DNA from: Euryarchaeota archaeon UBA54
GTDB taxonomy: Archaea > Thermoplasmatota > Poseidoniia > Poseidoniales > Thalassarchaeaceae
Length of the DNA stretch: 7,710 nt
NCBI GenBank assembly: GCA_002495735.1
Contig: DAGM01000017.1
Location: 1-7,710, forward strand
Direction of reading: 5' to 3'
The translations under genes were made by a program, and so were the position numbers. A model generated the notes under the pieces. It searched no databases. It was not told the DNA's origin and was given only the letters and a program-made list of their open reading frames with translations. Each line of letters starts with the position of its first letter. The stretch's first letter is position 1. This document shows positions 1-5,880 of the stretch, piece by piece.

Positions 1-1368
1 AACTACTCTATGCACTTCGACGGGAGGCAGCGCGGCGAGCGTTCGTACTGCCTACTCGACTTCTTCTCTATGTGCGCTGAGAAGTACCACGGAGGGTCGG
101 AGAGATACCTCGTCGTCATGGACGAATCGCACGTCACACTGCCGCAAGTGACCGGGATGCACGGTGGCGACTTCTCGCGCAAGAAGAACCTCATCGACCA
201 CGGCTTTCGCCTACCCTCAGCCTACGACAACCGTCCACTGCGCATCGATGAGTTTCAAGATCTGGTACCACAGATGATGTACGTCAGCGCGACCCCTGGT
301 GAGCGCGAACTACGCCATCTGGCAGAAATCACCGGGCAGGGAGTCCCGGAGGGCCTGCTGCACGTCCAGGGGGGCGGTGGCGCTAGGGCAGCTGAGCGAG
401 ACAAGCCACGTGAGAGGGTGATGATGGAGGGGTTGCTGGATCAGGTAGAAGGCGTTACCAAGATGGAAATTCGACCCACCGGGCTGCTCGACCCGGGCAT
501 CGAGGTCAGAGCCACCGCCGGGCAAGTACAGGACCTTGAGGATGAGATTCGCAAGCGCATAGAGGTCAATGAACGGGTTCTCGTGACAGTGATGACCATC
601 AAGTTCGCAGAGGAGGTGGCCGAGTACCTCAACCGTCAGGGCTTCAAGGCACATCACCTGCACAGCGAAATCGATACACTGGAACGTACTGAGATCATCA
701 AGGCGCTGCGTCTCGGTCACATTGACATCATCGTCGGCATCAATCTGCTCAGAGAGGGCCTAGACATACCCGAAGTCTCACTGGTCGCCATCTTCGACGC
801 CGACAGGGAGGGCTTCCTGCGCAACGAACGCTCGCTGCTGCAGACCATTGGCAGAGCAAGTCGCAATGAGCACGGCTCGGTCATACTCTACGCTGACTCG
901 GTCTCGCCCTCGATGGAGGCCGCGATTAGCCAGACGTTGGCGAGGCGTAGCATGCAGAGTGCATACAATGTGGAGCACGGCATCGTGCCGCAGACCATTC
1001 GCAAGGCGCTGCCTGTGATGGGCGGGGATGTCGAAGACCTGCTGTCCGGAGTGGCGGGCAAGGGTAAGCGAGGTGGACGGCGTATGGTCGGTAAGGGCCG
1101 GGGTAAGCGCGGCCTCGAAGGCTTCGCGCAGAAGTTTGGACTCGGTGCGGGAGTCTGGAACTCCTCGGACTCTGTGCTCGAAAACGTTAGCCAGCCCAAC
1201 TGGGTTGCTGCGGCTTACGATGTGGTCGTAAACGATGACGGTGGCGATAATGCGAAGTTAATCGTCCGATTGGAGAAAGAGATGAGGCAGGCCGCGGCTA
1301 GGTTAGATTTCGAACGTGCAGCACGGTTGCGTGACCGTATATTCCAACTTGAGAGTGCGTCGAATTGA
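1..1368 (+). CDS. uvrB: UvrABC system protein B, C-terminal part (5' end outside window)
   Basis: UvrB is the helicase-like damage-verification subunit of bacterial-type nucleotide excision repair; it is loaded by UvrA and recruits the nuclease UvrC. The reading frame is open from base 1 with the family's NYS...F.GR segment, so the first roughly 330 residues, including the Walker A domain, are missing. Numbering from base 1, I see the Walker B-like DESH at residues 41-44 followed by VTLPQ, GFRLPSA.DNRPL, YVSATPG at 94-100, RPTGLLDP at 158-165, LHSEIDTLER, GINLLREGLDIPEVSLVAI from 246, QTIGRASRN at 281-289, and EHGI.P.TIRK. A final UVR motif (about 420-452, LEKEM...A..LDFE.AARLRD) is the UvrC-contacting coiled hairpin. 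Two oddities are an insertion of about 40 residues between YVSATPG and RPTGLLDP, and a Gly/Lys/Arg-rich linker before the UVR motif. UvrB in archaea is generally regarded as acquired from bacteria. The identification is secure. Confidence 0.97.
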   Translation, partial: NYSMHFDGRQRGERSYCLLDFFSMCAEKYHGGSERYLVVMDESHVTLPQVTGMHGGDFSRKKNLIDHGFRLPSAYDNRPLRIDEFQDLVPQMMYVSATPGERELRHLAEITGQGVPEGLLHVQGGGGARAAERDKPRERVMMEGLLDQVEGVTKMEIRPTGLLDPGIEVRATAGQVQDLEDEIRKRIEVNERVLVTVMTIKFAEEVAEYLNRQGFKAHHLHSEIDTLERTEIIKALRLGHIDIIVGINLLREGLDIPEVSLVAIFDADREGFLRNERSLLQTIGRASRNEHGSVILYADSVSPSMEAAISQTLARRSMQSAYNVEHGIVPQTIRKALPVMGGDVEDLLSGVAGKGKRGGRRMVGKGRGKRGLEGFAQKFGLGAGVWNSSDSVLENVSQPNWVAAAYDVVVNDDGGDNAKLIVRLEKEMRQAAARLDFERAARLRDRIFQLESASN

Positions 1369-1393
1369 AGGGTCGGAAGCACTGCGAAGGGGC

Positions 1394-2377
1394 GTGTCGG
1401 AGTACAGCAAGGACGACTTCACCGTCCCAGTTGAAGACTACGACTTCTCCACTGTAGATGAAGTCCGTTCACTCATCGACCAGATGGGGCGCGCTGGTGG
1501 CTTCACCGCTACCAAGCTCGCGCACGCGCGCGATGTGCTTAGCGATGCGATGGTCAAAAGCGGTCAGGAAGGAGTCCTCAACTGGCTCTCGTTCCCGGCT
1601 TGCTTGTGTGCTACAGGGACTCGAGGATTCTTTCTCGAGGCGCTCAAGCGCAAGGCGTTCAACGTGGTCATCACCACTTGTGGCACCCTAGACCACGACA
1701 TTGCTCGCACATACCAGGATTACTTCCACGGCGACTTCAACCTCGATGATGTCGCACTCGGCGAGCAAGGACTCAATCGACTCGGCAACGTCATCGTGCC
1801 AAACGAGTGCTACGGCGAGATAATCGAAGCAGTTGTGCTGCCATGGCTGGAGGATATCGAAGCAGAACGTACAGCAGAGCAATCTGGCAACCCATGGCTT
1901 GGCTTCGGCTCTGTCGAGCTGTGCTGGGCGATGGGCGACCGCATAGAAGACGAAGGGTCGCTTCTCCACTGGGCGGCCAAGCACCGCATCCCCATCGTCA
2001 TTCCCGGACTCTCCGATGGCTCAATCGGTTCTCAGTTATTCATGCACCGGCAGAAGAGCCCGAATTTCATGGTCGATTTCCTCGCCGACGAGCAGATCCT
2101 CTCAGACCTTACCTGGACCGCCGAGGAGAGCCATGCGCTGATGGTCGGAGGAGGCATCTCGAAGCATCACGTAATCTGGTGGAACCAGTATCGCGGTGGT
2201 CTCGACTCTGCAGTTGGCATCACCACCGCCCCTGAGCATGATGGTTCACTCTCAGGCGCACGCCTGCGTGAGGCGGTGTCCTGGGGCAAGATTCGTCCCG
2301 ACGCCCCCCACGTAACAGTAGAGGGTGATGCCTCGGTACTATTGCCCCTGCTTGGCGCCGACCTGTTTCGCGATTAG
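1394..2377 (+). CDS. dys: deoxyhypusine synthase
   Basis: This enzyme uses NAD and spermidine to attach a 4-aminobutyl group to a lysine of aIF5A, the first step of hypusine formation, in the cytoplasm. Family landmarks are GFTATKLAHA near the N-terminus, TTCGTLDHD (the family's T.GG..ED segment), LGNVIVPNE, IPIVIPGLSDGSIG, GGGISKHH with the spermidine-site His (residue 258), TAPEHDGSLSGA, and EAVSWGKI with the catalytic Lys (residue 299, codon 2288-2290; equivalent to human Lys329). All expected catalytic residues are therefore present. Length is 327 residues from GTG 1394, within the usual 300-370. No ATG is available near the start. I chose GTG 1394 because a GAAGGGG tract lies directly before it and it leaves about 15 residues before the conserved YDF, as in relatives. 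GTG 1316 is the longer alternative, but its extra 26 codons only overlap the uvrB UVR region in another frame. The gene follows uvrB by 25 bases and is probably cotranscribed. Confidence 0.95.
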   Translation: MSEYSKDDFTVPVEDYDFSTVDEVRSLIDQMGRAGGFTATKLAHARDVLSDAMVKSGQEGVLNWLSFPACLCATGTRGFFLEALKRKAFNVVITTCGTLDHDIARTYQDYFHGDFNLDDVALGEQGLNRLGNVIVPNECYGEIIEAVVLPWLEDIEAERTAEQSGNPWLGFGSVELCWAMGDRIEDEGSLLHWAAKHRIPIVIPGLSDGSIGSQLFMHRQKSPNFMVDFLADEQILSDLTWTAEESHALMVGGGISKHHVIWWNQYRGGLDSAVGITTAPEHDGSLSGARLREAVSWGKIRPDAPHVTVEGDASVLLPLLGADLFRD

Positions 2378-2404
2378 TGGACGAATAGTAGACTAAAGCC
2401 GTGC

Positions 2405-2420
2405 AAACGCATAAAAGCGG
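2405..2420 (+). promoter_or_regulatory. putative TATA element for the Hc1-like gene (leaderless start)
   Basis: ATAAAA at 2411-2416 lies about 25-30 bases before the ATG at 2441, the spacing that would place the archaeal transcription start at or next to the start codon. No purine-rich Shine-Dalgarno sequence occurs in the intervening 24 bases, so a leaderless mRNA is the simplest reading. This rests on a short motif and spacing only. Confidence 0.4.
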
Positions 2421-2440
2421 TCAGCAGAGCGACCGCCTCT

Positions 2441-2623
2441 ATGTCCGTTGAATCGATGGTACAGGGAATGATAGATGCACTAAACGAAGCGCTTGGCGAC
2501 GCTGCCAAGCACGACCGCGGTAACAGCGCTGCTGGAACCCGCGTAAGGAAGGCAATGCAGGGCTGCAAGAACACAGCTCAAGATGTGAGAAAGCAGGTCC
2601 AGTCCGACAAGAACACTCGTTGA
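2441..2623 (+). CDS. small histone H1-like (Hc1-family-like) basic protein
   Basis: This 60-residue protein has an amphipathic N-terminal helix (about residues 3-22) followed by a GNSAAGTRVRKAMQ segment (27-40) and a basic helical tail with CKNTAQDVRKQVQ (42-54). From memory, the segment closely resembles the GNKAAGTR.RK.MQ...K..AQ.IR..VQ pattern of the short histone H1-like proteins of Bacteroidetes and the N-terminal part of chlamydial Hc1 (Pfam Hc1). Those are non-specific DNA-binding, nucleoid-associated proteins. By analogy a DNA-compacting role is likely, but binding is not shown here. The start ATG 2441 has no Shine-Dalgarno sequence but has a TATA-like element at leaderless spacing. 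It follows deoxyhypusine synthase by 63 bases and ends one base before the convergent neighbour's stop. An archaeal-lineage version would be unusual; transfer from bacteria is one explanation. The gene call is firm and the family assignment good but unverified. Confidence 0.8.
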   Translation: MSVESMVQGMIDALNEALGDAAKHDRGNSAAGTRVRKAMQGCKNTAQDVRKQVQSDKNTR

Positions 2624-2624
2624 A

Positions 2625-3305
2625 TCAGTCGTTCCTGTGAGCAAATATCTCCATCAGTGCTACTCTCATGGAGACTAGTGGGCGCCAGCCTTCTCCTCCG
2701 GCTTTCAGTAAGGCGTCATGCAATGGCCCCAAATCTGGACGGAGGTCCTTGGGCCTGTAGCTAGAGGCTGCGGGGCTGGTGTCCTCAGTCAGAGAGTGGA
2801 TCGTGTGACTGTGGTGCAGCGCGTTGGTGAATCGAGACCACATCAGTGTCATCTCGGCGAGTACTGACTTGGGCGTCCATGCCCTTCGTCCGCTCATGTC
2901 AATGACTCCTTGGATTGTAGCGTCGGTGTCAGCCAGTATCAGCAGGGCGAGAGCATCAGTGGCATCCCTGACGTGGACCCAGTGCCGTGCATCGATGTCA
3001 GGAGGATGAATGCCCTCGGCTCCGTCCTTGACCCAGTCAGCCCAGTCGTGGATGACCTCACTGCCCCAGTCGATGGCACCTTCGGGAATCAGAAGATCGT
3101 GTATCCTGACTACCAGATCAGCCTCTCCGTGCTCGACGTGGGCGGGTACTATTGCGACATCTCCGCTAGCGCCCTCGCCAATACCTACTGTGATCTCGGC
3201 CTCGCTAGGGTCCTCAGTCAGCGTCGCCCCGGCGCGGTGTAATCTGTCAGCCAGTGCATGATAGAAGGCGTCTACTGCCCCACTAATGTGGACTATCTTA
3301 GGCAT
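2625..3305 (-). CDS. shortened NAD-dependent epimerase/dehydratase-like (extended SDR) protein
   Basis: At 226 residues this is clearly shorter than the usual roughly 300-residue extended short-chain dehydrogenase/reductase. The C-terminal half matches the family: LVVRIHDLLIPEG (64-76) corresponds to the R..NVYGP strand-loop, HWVHVRDATDALALLI (108-123) to the F(V/I)HVDD.A segment, GVIDMSGRRAWTPKSVLAEM (133-152) to the 'G.YN.G.G...S..EL' strand and helix, and YRPKDLRPDL (183-192) to the C-terminal RPGD..  element. The N-terminus (MPKIVHISGAVDAFYHALADRLHRAG) keeps one strand-helix of a Rossmann unit but not the GxxGxxG dinucleotide loop, and no YxxxK catalytic pair is visible. A non-catalytic or strongly altered role is therefore inferred. 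The ATG lies seven bases after the aminotransferase stop, with a GGGGT tract just upstream, so the two genes form one operon. Its own stop nearly touches the stop of the convergent Hc1-like gene. Substrate unknown. Confidence 0.7.
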   Translation of the reverse strand: MPKIVHISGAVDAFYHALADRLHRAGATLTEDPSEAEITVGIGEGASGDVAIVPAHVEHGEADLVVRIHDLLIPEGAIDWGSEVIHDWADWVKDGAEGIHPPDIDARHWVHVRDATDALALLILADTDATIQGVIDMSGRRAWTPKSVLAEMTLMWSRFTNALHHSHTIHSLTEDTSPAASSYRPKDLRPDLGPLHDALLKAGGEGWRPLVSMRVALMEIFAHRND

Positions 3306-3312
3306 TCTACCC

Positions 3313-4830
3313 CTATGCTACAGACTCTGCTTCGACACTCTCTGTCGATGTGAACTGGCGAAGCCCCTCGCGCAATACGTCGATAATAAGGTCGATTTCG
3401 GCTGAGGTGATGGCGAAGTGAGGTGTGAATCTGAGAGCGTTCTGGCCGCCATGGATAACGCCTAATCCATTGAACCTACACCACTCTTCAACACATCCGA
3501 AGCCAACTACTGGGAGAATCTCGGGGTCGAGCTCGGCGCATAGCAGTAGGCCGGTCCCTTGGACTTGAGTTATTGTCCCAGGAATCTCCTCAGACAATGC
3601 CTCGAGTTTTTGGACGAACTCGACTCCGCGGTCCCTGATGTTCTGCCTCAACTCTGGGGTGACTCGATCAAGCACTGAAATCGCCGTCTCGAGTGCCCTC
3701 GGATTGGTAGTCATCGTGTTGCCATAAATGCCGACGACGTACAAACCGGCAGCCCTCTTGGAGAGACCGACGATGGAAAGCGGATACTGCCCGGCATTGA
3801 GCGCCTTGGACCATGTCTCCATGTCTGGGACCTCGCAGTCCTCAAAGCCGTCGTAGTCTACAATGCTCAGGCAGCCTTGCCCGCGCAACCCTGCCTGTAT
3901 GGAGTCGATGATTAGCATGCTGCCATGTGCTGTGCAAAGTGAGCGGGCGGTATCGTAGAACTCCCTAGTGACGCATTGGCCCGGATTGCCCTCGCCCATC
4001 ACCGGCTCCATTGCCATGAGTTCGATGTAGAATCCCTCATCATCGGCCTGGGTGAAGGCCTCATGCAGTGCCTCTACGTCGTTGCAATCGACGAACATCA
4101 CATTATCGCGGTCTTGGAAGGTCGCGAGGTGTTCCTCGTAGCCTGTACTGCATGAGTCTGAGATCATAGCTGGCCGCTGGGTCCTTCCATGGAAGGCATT
4201 GGTCAGAGCCAGTAACTTGGTCGGCTTGCCCTCATGACGACCTCCTTCTCCAGTCATTGACTTCGTGTTGGCGTCGGCGATTCTCATCGAAATAGTGACT
4301 GATTCAGAGCCACTGTTGAGACAGACGAAACGCGAGAACGGACAGCCTCCTCGGCTACGGCCTATCTCTCTGCGAAGCCTCTCAGCCAGACGTTTCTGAC
4401 TGAATGATGGAGTCATGACGTTGGCCATCACCCAGTTCTGCTGCATAGAGTGGATGACGTCATCAGGTCCATGCCCCATTCCCATCATGCCGTAGCCGCC
4501 ATTGTCGTGTAGCACGGCTCCGTGTGAAGTGATGACCCACGGACCACGAGCTGCTATCGCGACGTAGGGGTTGATAGTCGGGGCCGAGTAGAAATTCACG
4601 TAATCTGACTGAAGTTCGGACACGAGATTGACCTCCTTCATTTCGAACAGCCTGTCACCAAGGTCGCTCCTGAGGCTCTGAAAATTGTCAGAGGCCTCAT
4701 CAATCGCCCTGCTCAACGAGGGATCCGACTCTAGGAAGTCACGAATCACCTCGTCCCTTAGGCCGATGGTCCTGGGCTCACCTGTGTTGTGACGAATTTT
4801 TGTTAGGGCTTCCATCCCATCTCCCATCAT
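3313..4830 (-). CDS. class III PLP-dependent aminotransferase, substrate unknown
   Basis: The fold-type I class III aminotransferase signature is continuous. In order, there is a phosphate-cup loop NSGSES (172-177), an AFHGRTQRP segment (212-220), EPVMGEGNPG (275-284), LIIDSIQAG (306-314) with Asp309 to contact the pyridine nitrogen, SKALNAGQYPLS (341-352) with Lys342 as the Schiff-base lysine, NTMTTNP (371-377), VQGTGLLL (423-430) and LRFTPHFAIT (466-475). The family normally transfers amino groups from omega-amino acids, ornithine, lysine or diamines; I cannot assign the substrate. The usual D-E-x-Q is D-S-I-Q here, and the protein is longer than the usual 400-450 residues because of an N-terminal extension of about 70-80 residues. 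The start is ambiguous: ATG codons at 4830, 4827 and 4815 follow each other. The last is preceded by GGGAG at good spacing and would give 500 residues. It heads the minus-strand operon with the SDR-like gene and faces an AT-rich divergent spacer. Confidence 0.88.
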   Translation of the reverse strand: MMGDGMEALTKIRHNTGEPRTIGLRDEVIRDFLESDPSLSRAIDEASDNFQSLRSDLGDRLFEMKEVNLVSELQSDYVNFYSAPTINPYVAIAARGPWVITSHGAVLHDNGGYGMMGMGHGPDDVIHSMQQNWVMANVMTPSFSQKRLAERLRREIGRSRGGCPFSRFVCLNSGSESVTISMRIADANTKSMTGEGGRHEGKPTKLLALTNAFHGRTQRPAMISDSCSTGYEEHLATFQDRDNVMFVDCNDVEALHEAFTQADDEGFYIELMAMEPVMGEGNPGQCVTREFYDTARSLCTAHGSMLIIDSIQAGLRGQGCLSIVDYDGFEDCEVPDMETWSKALNAGQYPLSIVGLSKRAAGLYVVGIYGNTMTTNPRALETAISVLDRVTPELRQNIRDRGVEFVQKLEALSEEIPGTITQVQGTGLLLCAELDPEILPVVGFGCVEEWCRFNGLGVIHGGQNALRFTPHFAITSAEIDLIIDVLREGLRQFTSTESVEAESVA

Positions 4831-4842
4831 CTCCGGGAGACA

Positions 4843-4908
4843 TCGATTCCCACATCAACATTTCCAGAATCGGATTCTAGAATCCATACGGAAAACGCCC
4901 GGATTCGG
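4843..4908. promoter_or_regulatory. GATTC/GAATC repeat cluster with a 14-bp palindrome, possible operator
   Basis: GGATTCTAGAATCC at 4872-4885 is a perfect 14-bp palindrome. Its left half also pairs with AGAATC at 4866-4871, giving a second overlapping inverted repeat (AGAATC-g-GATTCT). Further copies of the same core occur as GATTCC at 4845-4850 and GGATTC at 4901-4906. The cluster lies 15-80 bases upstream of the aminotransferase start, inside its likely promoter or leader. That arrangement suits a dimeric regulator; function is inferred from symmetry and position only. Confidence 0.4.
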
Positions 4909-5030
4909 AAGAAACACGATTTCTGATAATCATACAAATAATCAAACTGACTTTAGTTTTTCAATTGAGAATTTATGAATAAGACTAATTTTTCAATTGG
5001 ATTATCAGTCTTTGATTACGGATAGTATAA
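4909..5030. promoter_or_regulatory. AT-rich divergent intergenic region with direct and inverted repeats
   Basis: This spacer between divergent genes is much richer in A and T than its surroundings. It contains TTTTTCAATTG twice (4957-4967 and 4989-4999), with starts 32 bp apart, about three helical turns. CTGATAATC at 4923-4931 is repeated inverted as GATTATCAG at 5000-5008, flanking both direct repeats. ATAATCA also occurs at 4926-4932 and 4938-4944. No open reading frame of note is present. It probably holds the promoters for both directions and could bind a regulator or chromatin protein. Confidence 0.5.
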
Positions 5031-5034
5031 GTGC
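5021..5034 (+). promoter_or_regulatory. putative TATA element for the downstream PRC-barrel-like gene
   Basis: AGTATAAG at 5024-5031 is the best TATA-like match on the plus strand before the gene starting at 5106. Usual archaeal spacing would place transcription start near 5050-5057, giving a leader of about 50 nucleotides. Other AT-rich stretches upstream are possible alternatives. Confidence 0.3.
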
Positions 5035-5041
5035 TAAGCAG

Positions 5042-5100
5042 CCTGCTGAAAGAGCAGGAGAAATGCCCGGGGATGCACTTCTCCCCCCCGACAGGGAGGG
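5042..5100 (+). promoter_or_regulatory. structured 5' leader with Shine-Dalgarno that can be sequestered
   Basis: CCTGCT (5042-5047) and AGCAGG (5053-5058) form a perfect six-pair stem with a five-base loop. Further on, CTCCC (5081-5085) is complementary to GGGAG (5094-5098), part of the strong Shine-Dalgarno sequence GGGAGGG at 5094-5100, which sits five bases before ATG 5106. The run of seven C at 5083-5089 could alternatively pair with GGGG at 5069-5072, freeing the ribosome site. The complementarity is plain; regulation is inference. If transcription starts near 5053, only part of the first stem is transcribed. Confidence 0.35.
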
Positions 5101-5105
5101 ATTTA

Positions 5106-5690
5106 ATGAGCGATGAATACAGAATACAGGAATTATTGGAGAGAGATGTCTATGTTGGCGAGACTAGAGTCGGTGTGATTACTGGCGAGAGATTTCATCC
5201 GCGCGACGAGCTTGTGCGGTCGATGCGGATCAAGGTCGCGGATGACGTAGCTGAAGAATACATGAGAAAGCCGGCGGAGTTCGCTCCGCTTTCGAAGGAA
5301 CTGGTGCACAGCATACTGCCGGGTGGTGGTGTGAAACTGTCGAAGTCGATGCGTGAGCTGCAGCGCAGATGGAGAAACACGGTCAGGATTAACGAAAAGC
5401 TGTACGCACCCGACGAACTGCTCGATAGAGCTGTTCTCGACAACGACGGCGTGGATCTTGGGAATGTAACCGGCATGGTGAAGATTAAGCGGACCTACAA
5501 GGGACTGGTCGTCCAGCCGCACTACATCGTGCGCTCCAGGCACGGCTTGCCTGACTCCATCGTGGTGCCGGTTGCCCAGTTGGCACGGACCACAGCAAGA
5601 CTGGATGAAATCATACTACGATGTTCAATGAAGAGACTGGTCACTCTGCCAAGTTTTCTCAAACTCAACAGCGAGGATTCGGAAGAGTGA
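5106..5690 (+). CDS. conserved-looking protein with possible paired PRC-barrel-like domains
   Basis: The start ATG 5106 is set by GGGAGGG five bases upstream; a GTG at 5031 in the same frame would only translate the structured leader. The 194-residue product has no signal peptide or membrane segment. Two halves look like small beta-barrels: residues about 12-70 (VYVGETRVGVITGERF, then a charged helical part) and about 95-165 (YAPDELLDRAVLDNDGVDLGNVTGMVKIKRTYKGL...). The second half has the 'L.GR.V.D.DG..LG.V' look of PRC-barrel domains, separated from the first by a basic helix (KLSKSMRELQRRWRN). PRC-barrel proteins serve in RNA processing (RimM), photosystems and, in haloarchaea, cell division (CdpB); none of these roles can be assigned here. 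I do not recognise the gene with certainty. It stands alone between the AT-rich divergent region and tRNA-Ile. Confidence 0.7.
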   Translation: MSDEYRIQELLERDVYVGETRVGVITGERFHPRDELVRSMRIKVADDVAEEYMRKPAEFAPLSKELVHSILPGGGVKLSKSMRELQRRWRNTVRINEKLYAPDELLDRAVLDNDGVDLGNVTGMVKIKRTYKGLVVQPHYIVRSRHGLPDSIVVPVAQLARTTARLDEIILRCSMKRLVTLPSFLKLNSEDSEE

Positions 5691-5746
5691 TGAATCCATC
5701 TTAGGAACATCTTGAAATCTGGTTCGGTACTCGCACACCTGCTTAA

Positions 5747-5824
5747 GGGCGTGTAGCTTAGTTTGGCTGGAGCACCCGGCTGATAACCGGGAGGTCGCAG
5801 GTTCAAATCCTGTCATGCCCACCA
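5747..5824 (+). tRNA. tRNA-Ile (anticodon GAT), 3' CCA encoded
   Basis: The complete cloverleaf can be folded by eye. The acceptor stem GGGCGTG pairs with CATGCCC (5814-5820, one G-U pair). The D-stem is GCTT/GAGC with GG in the loop, and the anticodon stem CCCGG/CCGGG closes loop CTGATAA with anticodon GAT at 5782-5784. The variable region is five bases, and T-stem GCAGG/CCTGT carries loop TTCAAAT. Discriminator A5821 is followed by encoded CCA. There is no intron. It reads AUC and AUU codons. It sits 56 bases after the PRC-like gene and 56 bases before PRPP synthetase, on the same strand. Confidence 0.97.
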
Positions 5825-5880
5825 ATGAATCGAATCGGTCGGCAGAGTCATGAAGGGTCGTCAGACCGGCTTCTTGTCAC

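Noticed and set aside
310..720. 136-codon open frame on the minus strand within uvrB
   Set aside because: It is antisense to strongly conserved UvrB helicase motifs and has no recognisable domain; it is a by-product of codon bias.
1316..1393. Longer deoxyhypusine synthase start at GTG 1316
   Set aside because: The added 26 codons overlap the conserved UVR-motif coding of uvrB in another frame and do not resemble the family's N-terminus; GTG 1394 gives a normal length. The true start still needs mapping.
1807..2235. 142-codon plus-strand open frame within deoxyhypusine synthase
   Set aside because: Arg- and Pro-rich out-of-frame translation of a conserved enzyme gene; no family resemblance.
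5031..5105. Upstream GTG start at 5031 for the PRC-barrel-like gene
   Set aside because: A strong GGGAGGG lies five bases before ATG 5106, the upstream part is stem-loop-rich, and a likely TATA element overlaps position 5031.
5522..5825. Minus-strand open frames across the end of the PRC-like gene and the tRNA
   Set aside because: They run antisense through tRNA-Ile; translations of tRNA complements are a common artefact.
5836..5868. Hairpin GGTC-GTCA-GACC and CGGTC/GACCG repeats between tRNA-Ile and prs
   Set aside because: Stems of only four or five pairs without a T-tract; too weak to call a terminator or attenuator.
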